Of a stretch of DNA of 64,000 bases, positions 39,465-47,352 are shown piece by piece. Both the position numbers and the translations under genes were made by a program. Source of the DNA: Palleronia salina. Its GTDB lineage: Bacteria > Pseudomonadota > Alphaproteobacteria > Rhodobacterales > Rhodobacteraceae. The notes under the pieces are model-generated. The model did no database searches, had not been told where the DNA came from, and saw nothing but the letters and a program-made list of their open reading frames with translations. The number at the start of each line of letters is the position of its first letter. The first letter of the stretch is position 1. The stretch lies in NCBI RefSeq assembly GCF_900141995.1, contig NZ_FQZA01000010.1, positions 1 through 64,000 of the forward strand, in the 5' to 3' direction.

Positions 39465-40540
39465 GGCTGGAGCGTCACCGCGCGGCGCGGCTGGTCGCCG
39501 GGGATGACGGCGGATTGCTGGACGCGCTGGCCGCCGGACGCGACATCACCGCGGGGCCGGACGGGCTGCGCGACACGGGCGGCGACGGGCGGTGGATCCG
39601 GGTGGCCAGTGGCGGCACCACCGGCGCGCCCAAGGTCATCCGCCGCAGTGCCGCCAGCTGGCGCGCGAGCTTCGAGGTCAACGCGCGACTGTTCGATATC
39701 GGGCCCGGCGCGGTCGTGGCGACGCTGGGCCATGTCGGCCACTCCCTGACGCTCTACGCGCTGGCCGAGGCCGCCGCGCTGGGCGCGGGATTGCTGGGTT
39801 TGCAGGGTATGCGGCCCGACGCGCAATTGCGCGCGCTCAGCGACCACGGCGCCACGCATCTCTGGGCGACGCCGACGCAGCTGGGATTGCTCGCCGGCCG
39901 GGGCGCGGTTCCGACGCTCGACCGGCTGATCGTCGGCGGTGGGGTCCTGACCGCCGCGCAGGCCGAGGCGGCCCGCGTCACGTTTCCCACGGCCCGTCTG
40001 AGCACCTTCTACGGCGCGTCCGAGCTGAGCTTCGTCACCGTGGACGGAACGCCCTTCCCCGGGGTCGAGCTGCGCCTGCGCGACGGGCTGATCTGGGTGC
40101 GCTCGCCCTACCTTTTCGACGGCTATGACGCGGGCGCCGACCCGCTGACCCGACGCGACGCGGACGGCTTCGTCACCGTGGGCGAGCTCGGGCACATGGA
40201 AAAGGGCCGCCTCGTCGTCACGGGGCGCGCGGGGCGCCAGGTGAACGTGGCCGACCGGCTGGTCAGCCCCGAGCCGGCAGAGCAGTTCCTGGCCGACCGG
40301 GCCGGGGCGCCGGTGGCGGTCGTGGCCGTGCCCGACCCGCGGCGCGGCGCGCGGCTGGTGGCGGTGCGGCAGGGCAAGGCGGATCCGTCGCTCGACGCGG
40401 CCTTGCTGGCAGACTGCCGGCGCGCCGTGGGCGCGGCCGGGACACCGCACAGGGTCGTGACGGTGCCCACCCTGCCCCGCCTGCCGTCCGGCAAGCCCGA
40501 CCTCGACGGCCTGGCGCACACTCTCGCCGCGCTGGCGTGA
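39461..40540 (+). CDS. Short AMP-dependent acyl-CoA synthetase/ligase (ANL family)
   Basis: A 359-residue adenylate-forming enzyme. The P-loop-like A3 motif is SGGTTGAPKV (residues about 45-54), A5 reads FYGASEL, A7 TVGELG, and A10 LPSGKPDLDG carries the catalytic Lys. The usual first 100-150 residues are missing, because the A3 motif comes directly after a short leader. It may need no N-terminal subdomain or may activate a tethered acyl group. The start overlaps the RNase T2 stop and the end overlaps the thiolase start. Confidence 0.85.
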   Translation: MRLERHRAARLVAGDDGGLLDALAAGRDITAGPDGLRDTGGDGRWIRVASGGTTGAPKVIRRSAASWRASFEVNARLFDIGPGAVVATLGHVGHSLTLYALAEAAALGAGLLGLQGMRPDAQLRALSDHGATHLWATPTQLGLLAGRGAVPTLDRLIVGGGVLTAAQAEAARVTFPTARLSTFYGASELSFVTVDGTPFPGVELRLRDGLIWVRSPYLFDGYDAGADPLTRRDADGFVTVGELGHMEKGRLVVTGRAGRQVNVADRLVSPEPAEQFLADRAGAPVAVVAVPDPRRGARLVAVRQGKADPSLDAALLADCRRAVGAAGTPHRVVTVPTLPRLPSGKPDLDGLAHTLAALA

Positions 40541-41640
40541 CCGGCGTCGCCATCCTGTCGGCCTGCCGCAGCCCCGTGGCGCCGCGCGGCGGCGCCCTGG
40601 CGGGGCTTCAGCCGCACGAGATCGCGGCGCCGGTGATCCGCGTCCTGCTGGAACGCGCGGGGCGCGGGCCCGACGACGTGGACGAGTTGATCTGCGCCAA
40701 CGCCCTGGGCGCGGGCGGCAACCCGGCCCGGCTGGCCGCGCTGGCCTCGGGCCTGCCGCTGCGGGTCGCCGGCCTTACGATCGACCGGCAATGCGTCGGC
40801 GGCCTGGACGCCGTGTTGCTGGGGGCCGCGCTGATCCGCTCGGGGGCGGCGCGCTGCGTCATCGCGGGCGGGGCCGAGAGCTATTCGCGCAGGCCCCTGC
40901 GCGCCACCGGCACGCCCGACGCGCCCCGCTTCTACGACCGACCGCCCTTCGCGCCCGCGGGCTTTCCCGACCCCGACCTCGCCGCGGCCGCCGATGCGCT
41001 CGCGACCCGGGTGGGGTTGAGCAAGGCCGAGATGGACGCCTTCGCCGCGGGCAGCCACGCCAAGGCCCTGGCCCACCCCCCGCGCCCGCCCGAACTCGTG
41101 CCGATGGCCGGGCTCGAGCGCGACAGTTTCACCCGGGCCCTCACCCCGCGGATTGCCGCGCGCGCGCAGCGCCTGGTGGGCCAGATCACGGCCGCCAACA
41201 GCGCCGTGGCCGCCGACGCCGCGGCCTTCGTTCTGCTGGCCCGCTCGGACGATGCGCCGACGGCCCCGCGCATCGCGGAGGGTGTCACGCTGGGGGCGGA
41301 TCCCGCCAACCCCGCCGCTGCGCCGGACGCGGCCATCGCGCAGGTGCTGGACCGCGCCGGGATCGGGCCCGGCGGCCTGTCCCGGATCGAGCTGATGGAG
41401 GCCTACGCCGCGCAGGCCATGGCCACCGCGCGCGCGCTGTCCCTGCCGGAAGAACGGATGAACGTCGGCGGCGGGGCGCTGGCTCGCGGGCATCCCATCG
41501 GGGCCTCGGGCGCGGTCAACCTGGTGCGGCTGGTGCACGAACTGGCGTGCGCGCCCGGCCTCGGCCTCGCCGCGATCGCGGCGGCGGGCGGGTTGGGCAC
41601 GGCCGTGCTGATCGACGGCCGCGCGAGAGATCAGATGTGA
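40537..41640 (+). CDS. Thiolase-family protein with degenerate active site
   Basis: A 367-residue thiolase-fold protein started by a GTG at 40537 that overlaps the previous stop (GTGA). The acylated Cys is present (DRQCVGGLDA, Cys-86), and so is the His box GHPIGASGA (His-319). The usual NEAFA motif reads MEAYA, losing the oxyanion Asn, and the second catalytic Cys of the C-terminal CxGGGxG box is Ala (AAAGGLG, Ala-348). The enzyme is therefore unlikely to be a normal biosynthetic thiolase. It could perform another Claisen-type or acyl-transfer reaction with the ANL partner. Confidence 0.87.
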   Translation: MTGVAILSACRSPVAPRGGALAGLQPHEIAAPVIRVLLERAGRGPDDVDELICANALGAGGNPARLAALASGLPLRVAGLTIDRQCVGGLDAVLLGAALIRSGAARCVIAGGAESYSRRPLRATGTPDAPRFYDRPPFAPAGFPDPDLAAAADALATRVGLSKAEMDAFAAGSHAKALAHPPRPPELVPMAGLERDSFTRALTPRIAARAQRLVGQITAANSAVAADAAAFVLLARSDDAPTAPRIAEGVTLGADPANPAAAPDAAIAQVLDRAGIGPGGLSRIELMEAYAAQAMATARALSLPEERMNVGGGALARGHPIGASGAVNLVRLVHELACAPGLGLAAIAAAGGLGTAVLIDGRARDQM

Positions 41641-41981
41641 ATGTCGCTGGTCGGCGGTTTCGGCAGGATGCGCACGAAATCCACCGGCGCGTTCTCCGCG
41701 CAGGCGGTGAAACGCTTGAAATCGAACCTGTGGGCATCCGCCTCGATCGTGCCCGAGCTGACCAGGCACCATCCCAGAAGCTTTTCGCCTTCGTAAAGCT
41801 CGACCAGGCCACGCAGGTGCCGCGCCATGTCCGGCGCCACCGCGAATCCGCCCTTCCAAAGATGAAGAACCGGGATGCGCCGGCCGTTCGACACGACGGA
41901 CAACCGTCGCTGCCGGGCAATCAGCCGCGCGCGGCCGATGATTTGCTCGGGCGCCAGATCCTCAGGTAGGTATGCACTCAT
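41631..41981 (-). CDS. Conserved-looking hypothetical protein
   Basis: A 116-residue soluble protein with no signal peptide and no domain I recognise. It shows LIARQRRLSVVSNGRRIPVL, then the aromatic LHLWKGGFAV segment and the LYEGEKLLGWCLVSSG strand pair, suggesting a compact beta-rich fold. The end overlaps the convergent thiolase by 10 bp. Codon use and length look genuine. Function unknown. Confidence 0.65.
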   Translation of the reverse strand: MSAYLPEDLAPEQIIGRARLIARQRRLSVVSNGRRIPVLHLWKGGFAVAPDMARHLRGLVELYEGEKLLGWCLVSSGTIEADAHRFDFKRFTACAENAPVDFVRILPKPPTSDIHI

Positions 41982-42069
41982 TACCGTTCCCCCCGGAAAA
42001 ATGTATACCAGAGTTGGATCGATTTGTCGTTACGGCAAGTCCCCGGGAGACTAACACTTTACGCCTAGG

Positions 42070-42840
42070 TCATCCCTTCGCGGCGCGCGGCCGCAGGACG
42101 TGCGGCATCGCCGGATCGTAGAGCGCGCTGTCCTCGAAATCGGTGACCTCGCCCATGACCGGCCCGACGAGGATCAGCGCCGTGCGCGTGATCTTCGCCG
42201 CGCGCACCTTCTCGCGGATATCCGACAGCGTGCCGCGCAGGAAAAGCTGGTCGGGCCAGCCCACGCGGTAGGCCACGACCACCGGGCAATCGGCGCCGTA
42301 GTAGGGCACCAGCTGACGCTCGATCTCGCGCAACGCGCGCACGCCCAGGTGCAGCGCCAGCGTGGTGCGCGAGCGCGCGAAAGTCTCCAGCGTCTCGTGC
42401 TCGGGCATCGAGGTCGACTTCATGCTCATCCGCGTCAGCACGATGGACTGGCCCACGCCCGGCACCGTCAGCTCCTGTCCCAGCGCGGCCGCGGCCGCGG
42501 CATAGGCCGGCACGCCGGGCACGATCTGGTAGTCGATCCCGTCGCGCTTCAGCCGCCGGATCTGCTCGGCGATGGCGCCGTAAAGCGACGGATCGCCCGA
42601 ATGCACCCGCGCCACGTCCTGCCCGCGGCCATGGGCGGCCAGGATCTCGGCGTGGGTCTCGTCCAGCGTCATGGGGGCGGTGTCCAGCACGCGCGCGCCC
42701 TCGGGCGCCTCGGCCACCACAGCTTCGGGCACCAGCGACCCGGCATAAAGACAGACCGGACAGGCCCGGATCAGCCGCTGCGCCTTCAGGGTCAGAAGCT
42801 CCGGATCACCGGGCCCGGCGCCGATGAAATAGACCGTCAT
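42070..42840 (-). CDS. cobM: Precorrin-4 C(11)-methyltransferase
   Basis: CobM adds the C11 methyl group from SAM in aerobic corrin synthesis. The 256-residue product has the SAM-site motif FIGAGPGDPELLTLKAQRLI at the start and the CobA/CysG-family blocks VHSGDPSLYGA and VPGVPAYAAAAAALG. It is the most downstream gene of the cob cluster. A copy of the 23-nt repeat lies directly before its start and supplies the likely ribosome site (AAAGGTG). Confidence 0.95.
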   Translation of the reverse strand: MTVYFIGAGPGDPELLTLKAQRLIRACPVCLYAGSLVPEAVVAEAPEGARVLDTAPMTLDETHAEILAAHGRGQDVARVHSGDPSLYGAIAEQIRRLKRDGIDYQIVPGVPAYAAAAAALGQELTVPGVGQSIVLTRMSMKSTSMPEHETLETFARSRTTLALHLGVRALREIERQLVPYYGADCPVVVAYRVGWPDQLFLRGTLSDIREKVRAAKITRTALILVGPVMGEVTDFEDSALYDPAMPHVLRPRAAKG

Positions 42841-42843
42841 CGC

Positions 42844-42866
42844 GCTTCACCTTTCTTGAAATACCT
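42844..42866 (-). repeat. 23-nt intergenic repeat, copy 2
   Basis: AGGTATTT, then CAA, then GAAAGGTGAAGC on the minus strand, ending 3 bp before the cobM ATG. GAAAGGTG is at ribosome-site distance. Confidence 0.7.
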
Positions 42867-42883
42867 GATGCCGAACGCCCGCC

Positions 42884-44662
42884 TCACAGCCCGACCTTCT
42901 GGGCATAGCCCCGCGGCGTGAACATGCGCGGCCCTTCGCCCAGGCGTGCCAGCCGCGACTGGCTGGACCCGACCAGGACGACCGTCAGCATGTCGACCTC
43001 GTCCACGTCCAGCTGGTCCAGCCGGCGATAGCGGATCTCCTCCTCGGGACGGCCCAGCGACGACGCCAGCAGCACCGGCGTGTCGGCCGGGCGGTGATCC
43101 AGCAGGATGTCCCGCGCCTCGGCCAGCAGGGTGCGCCGCCGCTTCGAGACGGGGTTGTAGAAAGCGATGACAAAGTCGCCCTCGGCCGCCGCGTGCAGGC
43201 GTTTCACGATGTCCTCGCGCGGGGTCAGAAGGTCCGACAGCGAGATCGCGCAGAAGTCGTGGCCCAGCGGTGCGCCCGCCCGCGCCGCCGCCGCCTGCAA
43301 GGCCGAGACACCGGGCGAGCAGACGACCTCGACCCGGCGGGCCGCGTCGCTCACGCCCTTGTCGCTCCGGTCCATCAGCTCGAAGACCAGCGCCCCCATG
43401 GCATAGATCCCGGCGTCGCCCGAGCAGACCAGCGCGACGTTCCACCCCTGCCCGGCCAGCTCCAGCGCGTGTCGGCAGCGGTCTTCCTCGCCCCCCAGCG
43501 GGAAATCGTGCCGTTCCTTGCCCGCCGCCAGCGGGCCCAGCAGGTCGATGTAAAGGCCGTATCCCACCAGCGTTTCGGCCTCCGCCAACAGCCGGCTGAC
43601 CTCGGGCGTGCGCCAGCTGGCCTGGCCCGGCCCGATGCCCACGACCGAAAGCCGCCCGCGCGCCCGGCCGGGCAGCTCGACCAGCGGCGCGGGCGCCAGC
43701 GCCAGGGCCGCCGTGGCGTGGGCGGTCTTCTGCTTCGCCACGGCCAGCGTCGCATCCGCGCCGGCCACGGCCAGCGCCGCGTTCTCGGCCACGCCTTGCG
43801 TCCCGATCTCGGCCAGCACCACGTCCGAGCGGGTGGCGCAGCGCGGGCTTTCACGCTCCAGCGCGGCGGCGTCGAACAGGCGCAGGGGCCGCCCCAGCCG
43901 CCGTGCGACCGCCAGGATCGCCGGCTCGTCCCCTTTCAGGTCCACGCTCGCCACCGCTGCAACGGCCTCCGGCGCGATGCCCGCCTCGTTGAGGACCCGG
44001 TCCACCAGCGCCGCCATCTCGTCCACCGGGCAGTCGCGCGACGCCCCGAGCCCCAGGACCGCCACCTGCGGACGGAACACGAGCTCCGCCTCGACCGGTG
44101 CGGCGGAACAGGCGACCACCGGCCCGTCCCCGCGCGGCAGGTCCGCCAGCCAGGGCGCGTCGCCCGTGACCTGCGCCCCCTCGCCCGCCAGCAGCCGCGC
44201 CATGACATCTTTCGCGGCCTCGGGGTTTTCCAGCACGTAGCCCGGCGGCGGCGCGTCCAGCGCCACGCCCAGCGCCAGGTCGCCCGCCGTGGTCACGGCA
44301 GCGCGCGCGCCCAGACCGTCGGCGATTCGCGCCGCCAGCCGGTTGGCCCCCCGGTGCCCGCCCAGAAGCGGCACGACCACGGCGCCGTCGTCGCTGACCG
44401 ACAGCACCGGCGGCTCGGCCCGCTTGTCCGACAGAAGCGGCGCGACGGCGCGGATCAGGATGCCGCTGGCGCAGACACCCACCACCGGGTGGCCGGCGGC
44501 GAACAGATCGCGCGCATGGTCCAGCGCGTTGTCGAACCACACGTCGGCGCGGTCGACCCGGCCCGCGCGGCCATGCACCGGCGCGCCCAGCAGGTCGGCC
44601 ACGCGATGCGCGACGCTTTCGCCCGAGCGCGACAGCGCCAGGACCACGGGTGTCACAGCCAC
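42884..44662 (-). CDS. cobJ: CbiG-CobJ fusion: cobalt-precorrin/precorrin-3B C17-methyltransferase
   Basis: A 592-residue fusion. Residues about 1-125 resemble the CbiG N-domain (GVCASGILIRAVAPLLSDK, PLLGGHRGANRLA). Residues about 195-315 match CbiG-C/CobE (LGLGASRDCPVDEMAALVD). From about 335 on is the CobJ/CbiH methyltransferase (LSVVGIGPGQASWRTPEV, LVCSGDAGIYAMG, VVLVGSSQSR). CobJ methylates C17 and contracts the ring; CbiG opens the delta-lactone in the anaerobic route. Such a fusion would hand on intermediates directly. The start overlaps the cobI end by 10 bp. Confidence 0.92.
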   Translation of the reverse strand: MAVTPVVLALSRSGESVAHRVADLLGAPVHGRAGRVDRADVWFDNALDHARDLFAAGHPVVGVCASGILIRAVAPLLSDKRAEPPVLSVSDDGAVVVPLLGGHRGANRLAARIADGLGARAAVTTAGDLALGVALDAPPPGYVLENPEAAKDVMARLLAGEGAQVTGDAPWLADLPRGDGPVVACSAAPVEAELVFRPQVAVLGLGASRDCPVDEMAALVDRVLNEAGIAPEAVAAVASVDLKGDEPAILAVARRLGRPLRLFDAAALERESPRCATRSDVVLAEIGTQGVAENAALAVAGADATLAVAKQKTAHATAALALAPAPLVELPGRARGRLSVVGIGPGQASWRTPEVSRLLAEAETLVGYGLYIDLLGPLAAGKERHDFPLGGEEDRCRHALELAGQGWNVALVCSGDAGIYAMGALVFELMDRSDKGVSDAARRVEVVCSPGVSALQAAAARAGAPLGHDFCAISLSDLLTPREDIVKRLHAAAEGDFVIAFYNPVSKRRRTLLAEARDILLDHRPADTPVLLASSLGRPEEEIRYRRLDQLDVDEVDMLTVVLVGSSQSRLARLGEGPRMFTPRGYAQKVGL

Positions 44663-45354
44663 GGGTCATCCCCCTTGTTGAGCAGGATCATCGAGAAATA
44701 GGGCGCGTTCTCCGGCGCCTCGGACAGCGGGCAGATCCGTTCCGCCGCCAGCGTCGCGCGCTCGACATAGATCGCGCGGGGCTCCAGCCCCAGGTCGCGG
44801 ATCACGGCGCGGATCTTGTGCAGGTGGCGGCCCACCTTCAGGATCGCGACCGCCTCGGCCCCGTCGATCCGGGCGCGCAGCTCGGGCTCGGGCAAGGGCC
44901 CCGGAAGGACGGTCAGCCGTTCGTTGCGCGCGGCCAGCGGCAGGCCCGCCCGCGCCGCGCCCGCCATGACCGAGCTCACACCGGGCACGACCTCGACCGC
45001 GTGGCGGTCGCGCAGCCGGGCGTAGAGATACATGAACGAGCCGTAGAAGAACGGGTCGCCCTCGCACAGGCACACCACGTCGCGGCCCGCCTCCAGCGCG
45101 GCGGCGATCCGCGCGGCGCCGTCGTCGTAGACCGCCTGTGCCGGCTCTCGCGCGGCGCGCATGGGCAGGTCCATGACGATTTCCTCGGCATCCCCGGGGA
45201 TCAGGTCCGCCACGATGGCCCGGGCGAAGCTGGGCGCGCCGGCCAGCGTCGGGTAGGCGATGACGCCCGCCCCGGCGATCAGCCGTGCCGCCTTGCGCGT
45301 CACGAGCTCGGGGTCCCCCGGCCCGACACCGACCCCGTAGAGCACGCCGCTCAT
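44653..45354 (-). CDS. cobI: Precorrin-2 C(20)-methyltransferase
   Basis: CobI methylates C20 of precorrin-2 with SAM. The 233-residue protein starts LYGVGVGPGDPELVTRKAAR and contains LCEGDPFFYGSFMYL and VVPGVSSVMAGAA, the canonical family blocks. The ATG at 45354 begins directly before this glycine-rich motif. The longer open frame has a basic leader that overlaps the repeat copy and is not supported. It is placed between cobL and cobJ. Confidence 0.95.
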   Translation of the reverse strand: MSGVLYGVGVGPGDPELVTRKAARLIAGAGVIAYPTLAGAPSFARAIVADLIPGDAEEIVMDLPMRAAREPAQAVYDDGAARIAAALEAGRDVVCLCEGDPFFYGSFMYLYARLRDRHAVEVVPGVSSVMAGAARAGLPLAARNERLTVLPGPLPEPELRARIDGAEAVAILKVGRHLHKIRAVIRDLGLEPRAIYVERATLAAERICPLSEAPENAPYFSMILLNKGDDPWL

Positions 45355-45406
45355 CGCACGGCGCCGCGGGCCAGCGCGACACGCGCCCGGGACGCGCCCC
45401 GGCCCG

Positions 45407-45429
45407 GCTTCATCTTTCCACAAATACCT
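45407..45429 (-). repeat. 23-nt intergenic repeat, copy 3
   Basis: AGGTATTT, then GTG, then GAAAGATGAAGC on the minus strand, in the 97-bp spacer between cobL and cobI. Confidence 0.7.
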
Positions 45430-45451
45430 GGTCGCCCGGCCCGCAACCCGC

Positions 45452-46654
45452 TCATCGCTTGATCAGGCTCCACTGCGTCACCGGCATCGCCGCCCGCCAG
45501 CCGCGAAACCGGCCCACGGGCTCGGCCCGCGCCGCCTGCAGACGCACGAGCTGTCCGCCGTGGCGGGCGTGCAGCTCCATCAGCACGGCCTCGGATTCCA
45601 GCGTCACGGCATTGGCCACCAGCCGCCCCAGGGGCTTCAGGCGCGTCCAGGCGGCGTCGAACACCTCGGCCGACAGCCCGCCGCCCAGGAACACCGCGTC
45701 GGGCGCGTCGAGACCGTCCAGCGCCGCGGGCGCCTCGCCCTCGATCAGCTCCAACCGCGGCGCGCCCAGCGCCAGCGCGTTGGCGGCGGCCATGGCGCGG
45801 CGGTCGGCGCGCGGCTCGATCCCGATGGCGCGGGCATAGCGGGCGCCGCGCATCCACTCCACCGCCACCGACCCGCAGCCTGTGCCGACATCCCACAAGA
45901 GCGCGCCGCGCATGGGCATGAGCTTGGCCAGGGTCAGCGCCCGCACCTCCTGCTTGGTCATGGTGCCGTCGTGGCGGAACAGGTCGTCGTCCAGCCCCGG
46001 CACGCGGGGCAGCAACGCGGCATCGGGCGCGGCCACGCAGTCGACGGCCAGCGTGTTGAAGGCGGGCACCTCGTGGTCCCAGCTTTCGGCGGTCCCGTCG
46101 AACCGCGCCTCGTCCGCGCCGCCCATGTTCGCGAGCACGGTCATGGGCGAGGCGCCGAAGCCGCGCTCGGCCAGGAATGCGGCGATGCGGGCCGGCGTCT
46201 CGGCGCCCGTGGTGAGGATCAGCAGCCGCGCATCGGGCTGGATGAAGGCGATCATCTGCTCGACCGGGCGGCCGTGGACGGTCAGCGTCTCGACATCGGC
46301 AAGGCTCCAGCCCAGCCGCGCGGCGGCAAGCTGGAAGGCTGACAGCTGCGGGTGGTACAGGATCTCGCCCGACGGGATCGCGCGCCCGATGCGCGCGCCG
46401 ACCGAGAACCACAGCGGATCGCCCGTGGCCAGCACCACGACCCGGCGCCCGCGATAGCCCCTGAGCATGTCGATCAGCGCGTCGAAAGGCGACGGCCAGC
46501 TGACCCGCTCGGCGGTGACGGCATCGGACAGGCGGTGGTGGCGGTCGCCCCCGACGATGATCTCGGCCGCCTCGACCACGGCGCGGGTGGCGGGCGAAAG
46601 GCCCGCCATGCCGTCCTCGCCGATGCCGACGATATGCAGCCAGGGCTCAGACAT
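45452..46654 (-). CDS. cobL: Precorrin-6Y C5,15-methyltransferase (decarboxylating)
   Basis: CobL adds methyl groups at C5 and C15 and decarboxylates the acetate side chain. The 400-residue product is the usual CbiE-CbiT fusion: the N-terminal half begins VGIGEDGMAGLSPATRAVVE and has LATGDPLWFSVGA. The C-terminal class I methyltransferase has LLWDVGTGCGSVAVEWMRG. The ATG at 46654 is at the family start and overlaps the end of cobH by 8 bp. Confidence 0.95.
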   Translation of the reverse strand: MSEPWLHIVGIGEDGMAGLSPATRAVVEAAEIIVGGDRHHRLSDAVTAERVSWPSPFDALIDMLRGYRGRRVVVLATGDPLWFSVGARIGRAIPSGEILYHPQLSAFQLAAARLGWSLADVETLTVHGRPVEQMIAFIQPDARLLILTTGAETPARIAAFLAERGFGASPMTVLANMGGADEARFDGTAESWDHEVPAFNTLAVDCVAAPDAALLPRVPGLDDDLFRHDGTMTKQEVRALTLAKLMPMRGALLWDVGTGCGSVAVEWMRGARYARAIGIEPRADRRAMAAANALALGAPRLELIEGEAPAALDGLDAPDAVFLGGGLSAEVFDAAWTRLKPLGRLVANAVTLESEAVLMELHARHGGQLVRLQAARAEPVGRFRGWRAAMPVTQWSLIKR

Positions 46655-47288
46655 GGGTGTCGGTCTCCAGCCCCGCGGCCAGCGCGTTGACGGCGGCCGA
46701 CGCCATGGCCGACCCGCCGCGCCGGCCCCGCAGCGCCACGAAATCGCAACCGCGCGGGTTCGCGGCCAGCTCGGCCTTCGATTCGGCCGCGCCGACGAAG
46801 CCCACGGGAAAGCCCAGGATGACGGCGGGCTTCGCCGCGCCCGCGTCGAGCAGTTCGAGTAGCTGGAAGAGCGCCGTGGGCGCGTTGCCGATCGCCACCA
46901 CCGCGCCATCCAGGAAATTGGGCCAGAGCGTCACCGCCGCGGCCGAGCGCGTGGTCGAGAGGCTACGGGCCAGGTCCGGCACGTCCGCCTCGTTCAGCGT
47001 CACCACCACGTCGTTGTCCGCGGGCAACCGGCGGCGGATGATGCCCGCCCCCACCATTTCGCAATCGCACAGGATCGGCGCGCCGGCGGCCAGTGCGACG
47101 CGCCCGGCCTCGACCGCGCGGTCCGAGAAGGCCAGACGGTCGGCCACCTCGACCATGCCGCAGGCGTGGATCAGGCGGATGGCCAGCGCGTCCATGCCGG
47201 GCGGGAATCGGTCCAGCCGCGCCTCGGCCCGCACGGTGGCGAAGCTTTGCGCGTAGATGCGGCCGGGATCTTTTTCGTAGGGGCGCAA
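46647..47288 (-). CDS. cobH: Precorrin-8X methylmutase
   Basis: CobH moves the methyl group from C11 to C12, giving hydrogenobyrinate. The 213-residue product begins RPYEKDPGRIYAQSF after the initiator and has the catalytic His in RLIHACGMVEV and the GFPVGFVGAAESKAEL block. No ATG or GTG is placed near the family start; the TTG at 47288 fits exactly and is adopted. The spacer upstream holds a 23-nt repeat in the opposite orientation. Confidence 0.92.
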   Translation of the reverse strand: MRPYEKDPGRIYAQSFATVRAEARLDRFPPGMDALAIRLIHACGMVEVADRLAFSDRAVEAGRVALAAGAPILCDCEMVGAGIIRRRLPADNDVVVTLNEADVPDLARSLSTTRSAAAVTLWPNFLDGAVVAIGNAPTALFQLLELLDAGAAKPAVILGFPVGFVGAAESKAELAANPRGCDFVALRGRRGGSAMASAAVNALAAGLETDTHV

Positions 47289-47326
47289 CGGGGTCGCTTT
47301 CTGGAAAGGTCGGATGCCTCCGGCGG

Positions 47327-47349
47327 AGGTATTTGGGGAAAGATGAAGC
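47327..47349 (+). repeat. 23-nt intergenic repeat, copy 4
   Basis: AGGTATTT, then GGG, then GAAAGATGAAGC on the plus strand, in the 64-bp spacer between cbiX and cobH. It is preceded by CCTCCGGCGGAGG, a near-palindrome that extends the repeat. It is opposite in orientation to the genes around it. Confidence 0.75.
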
Positions 47350-47352
47350 CGC

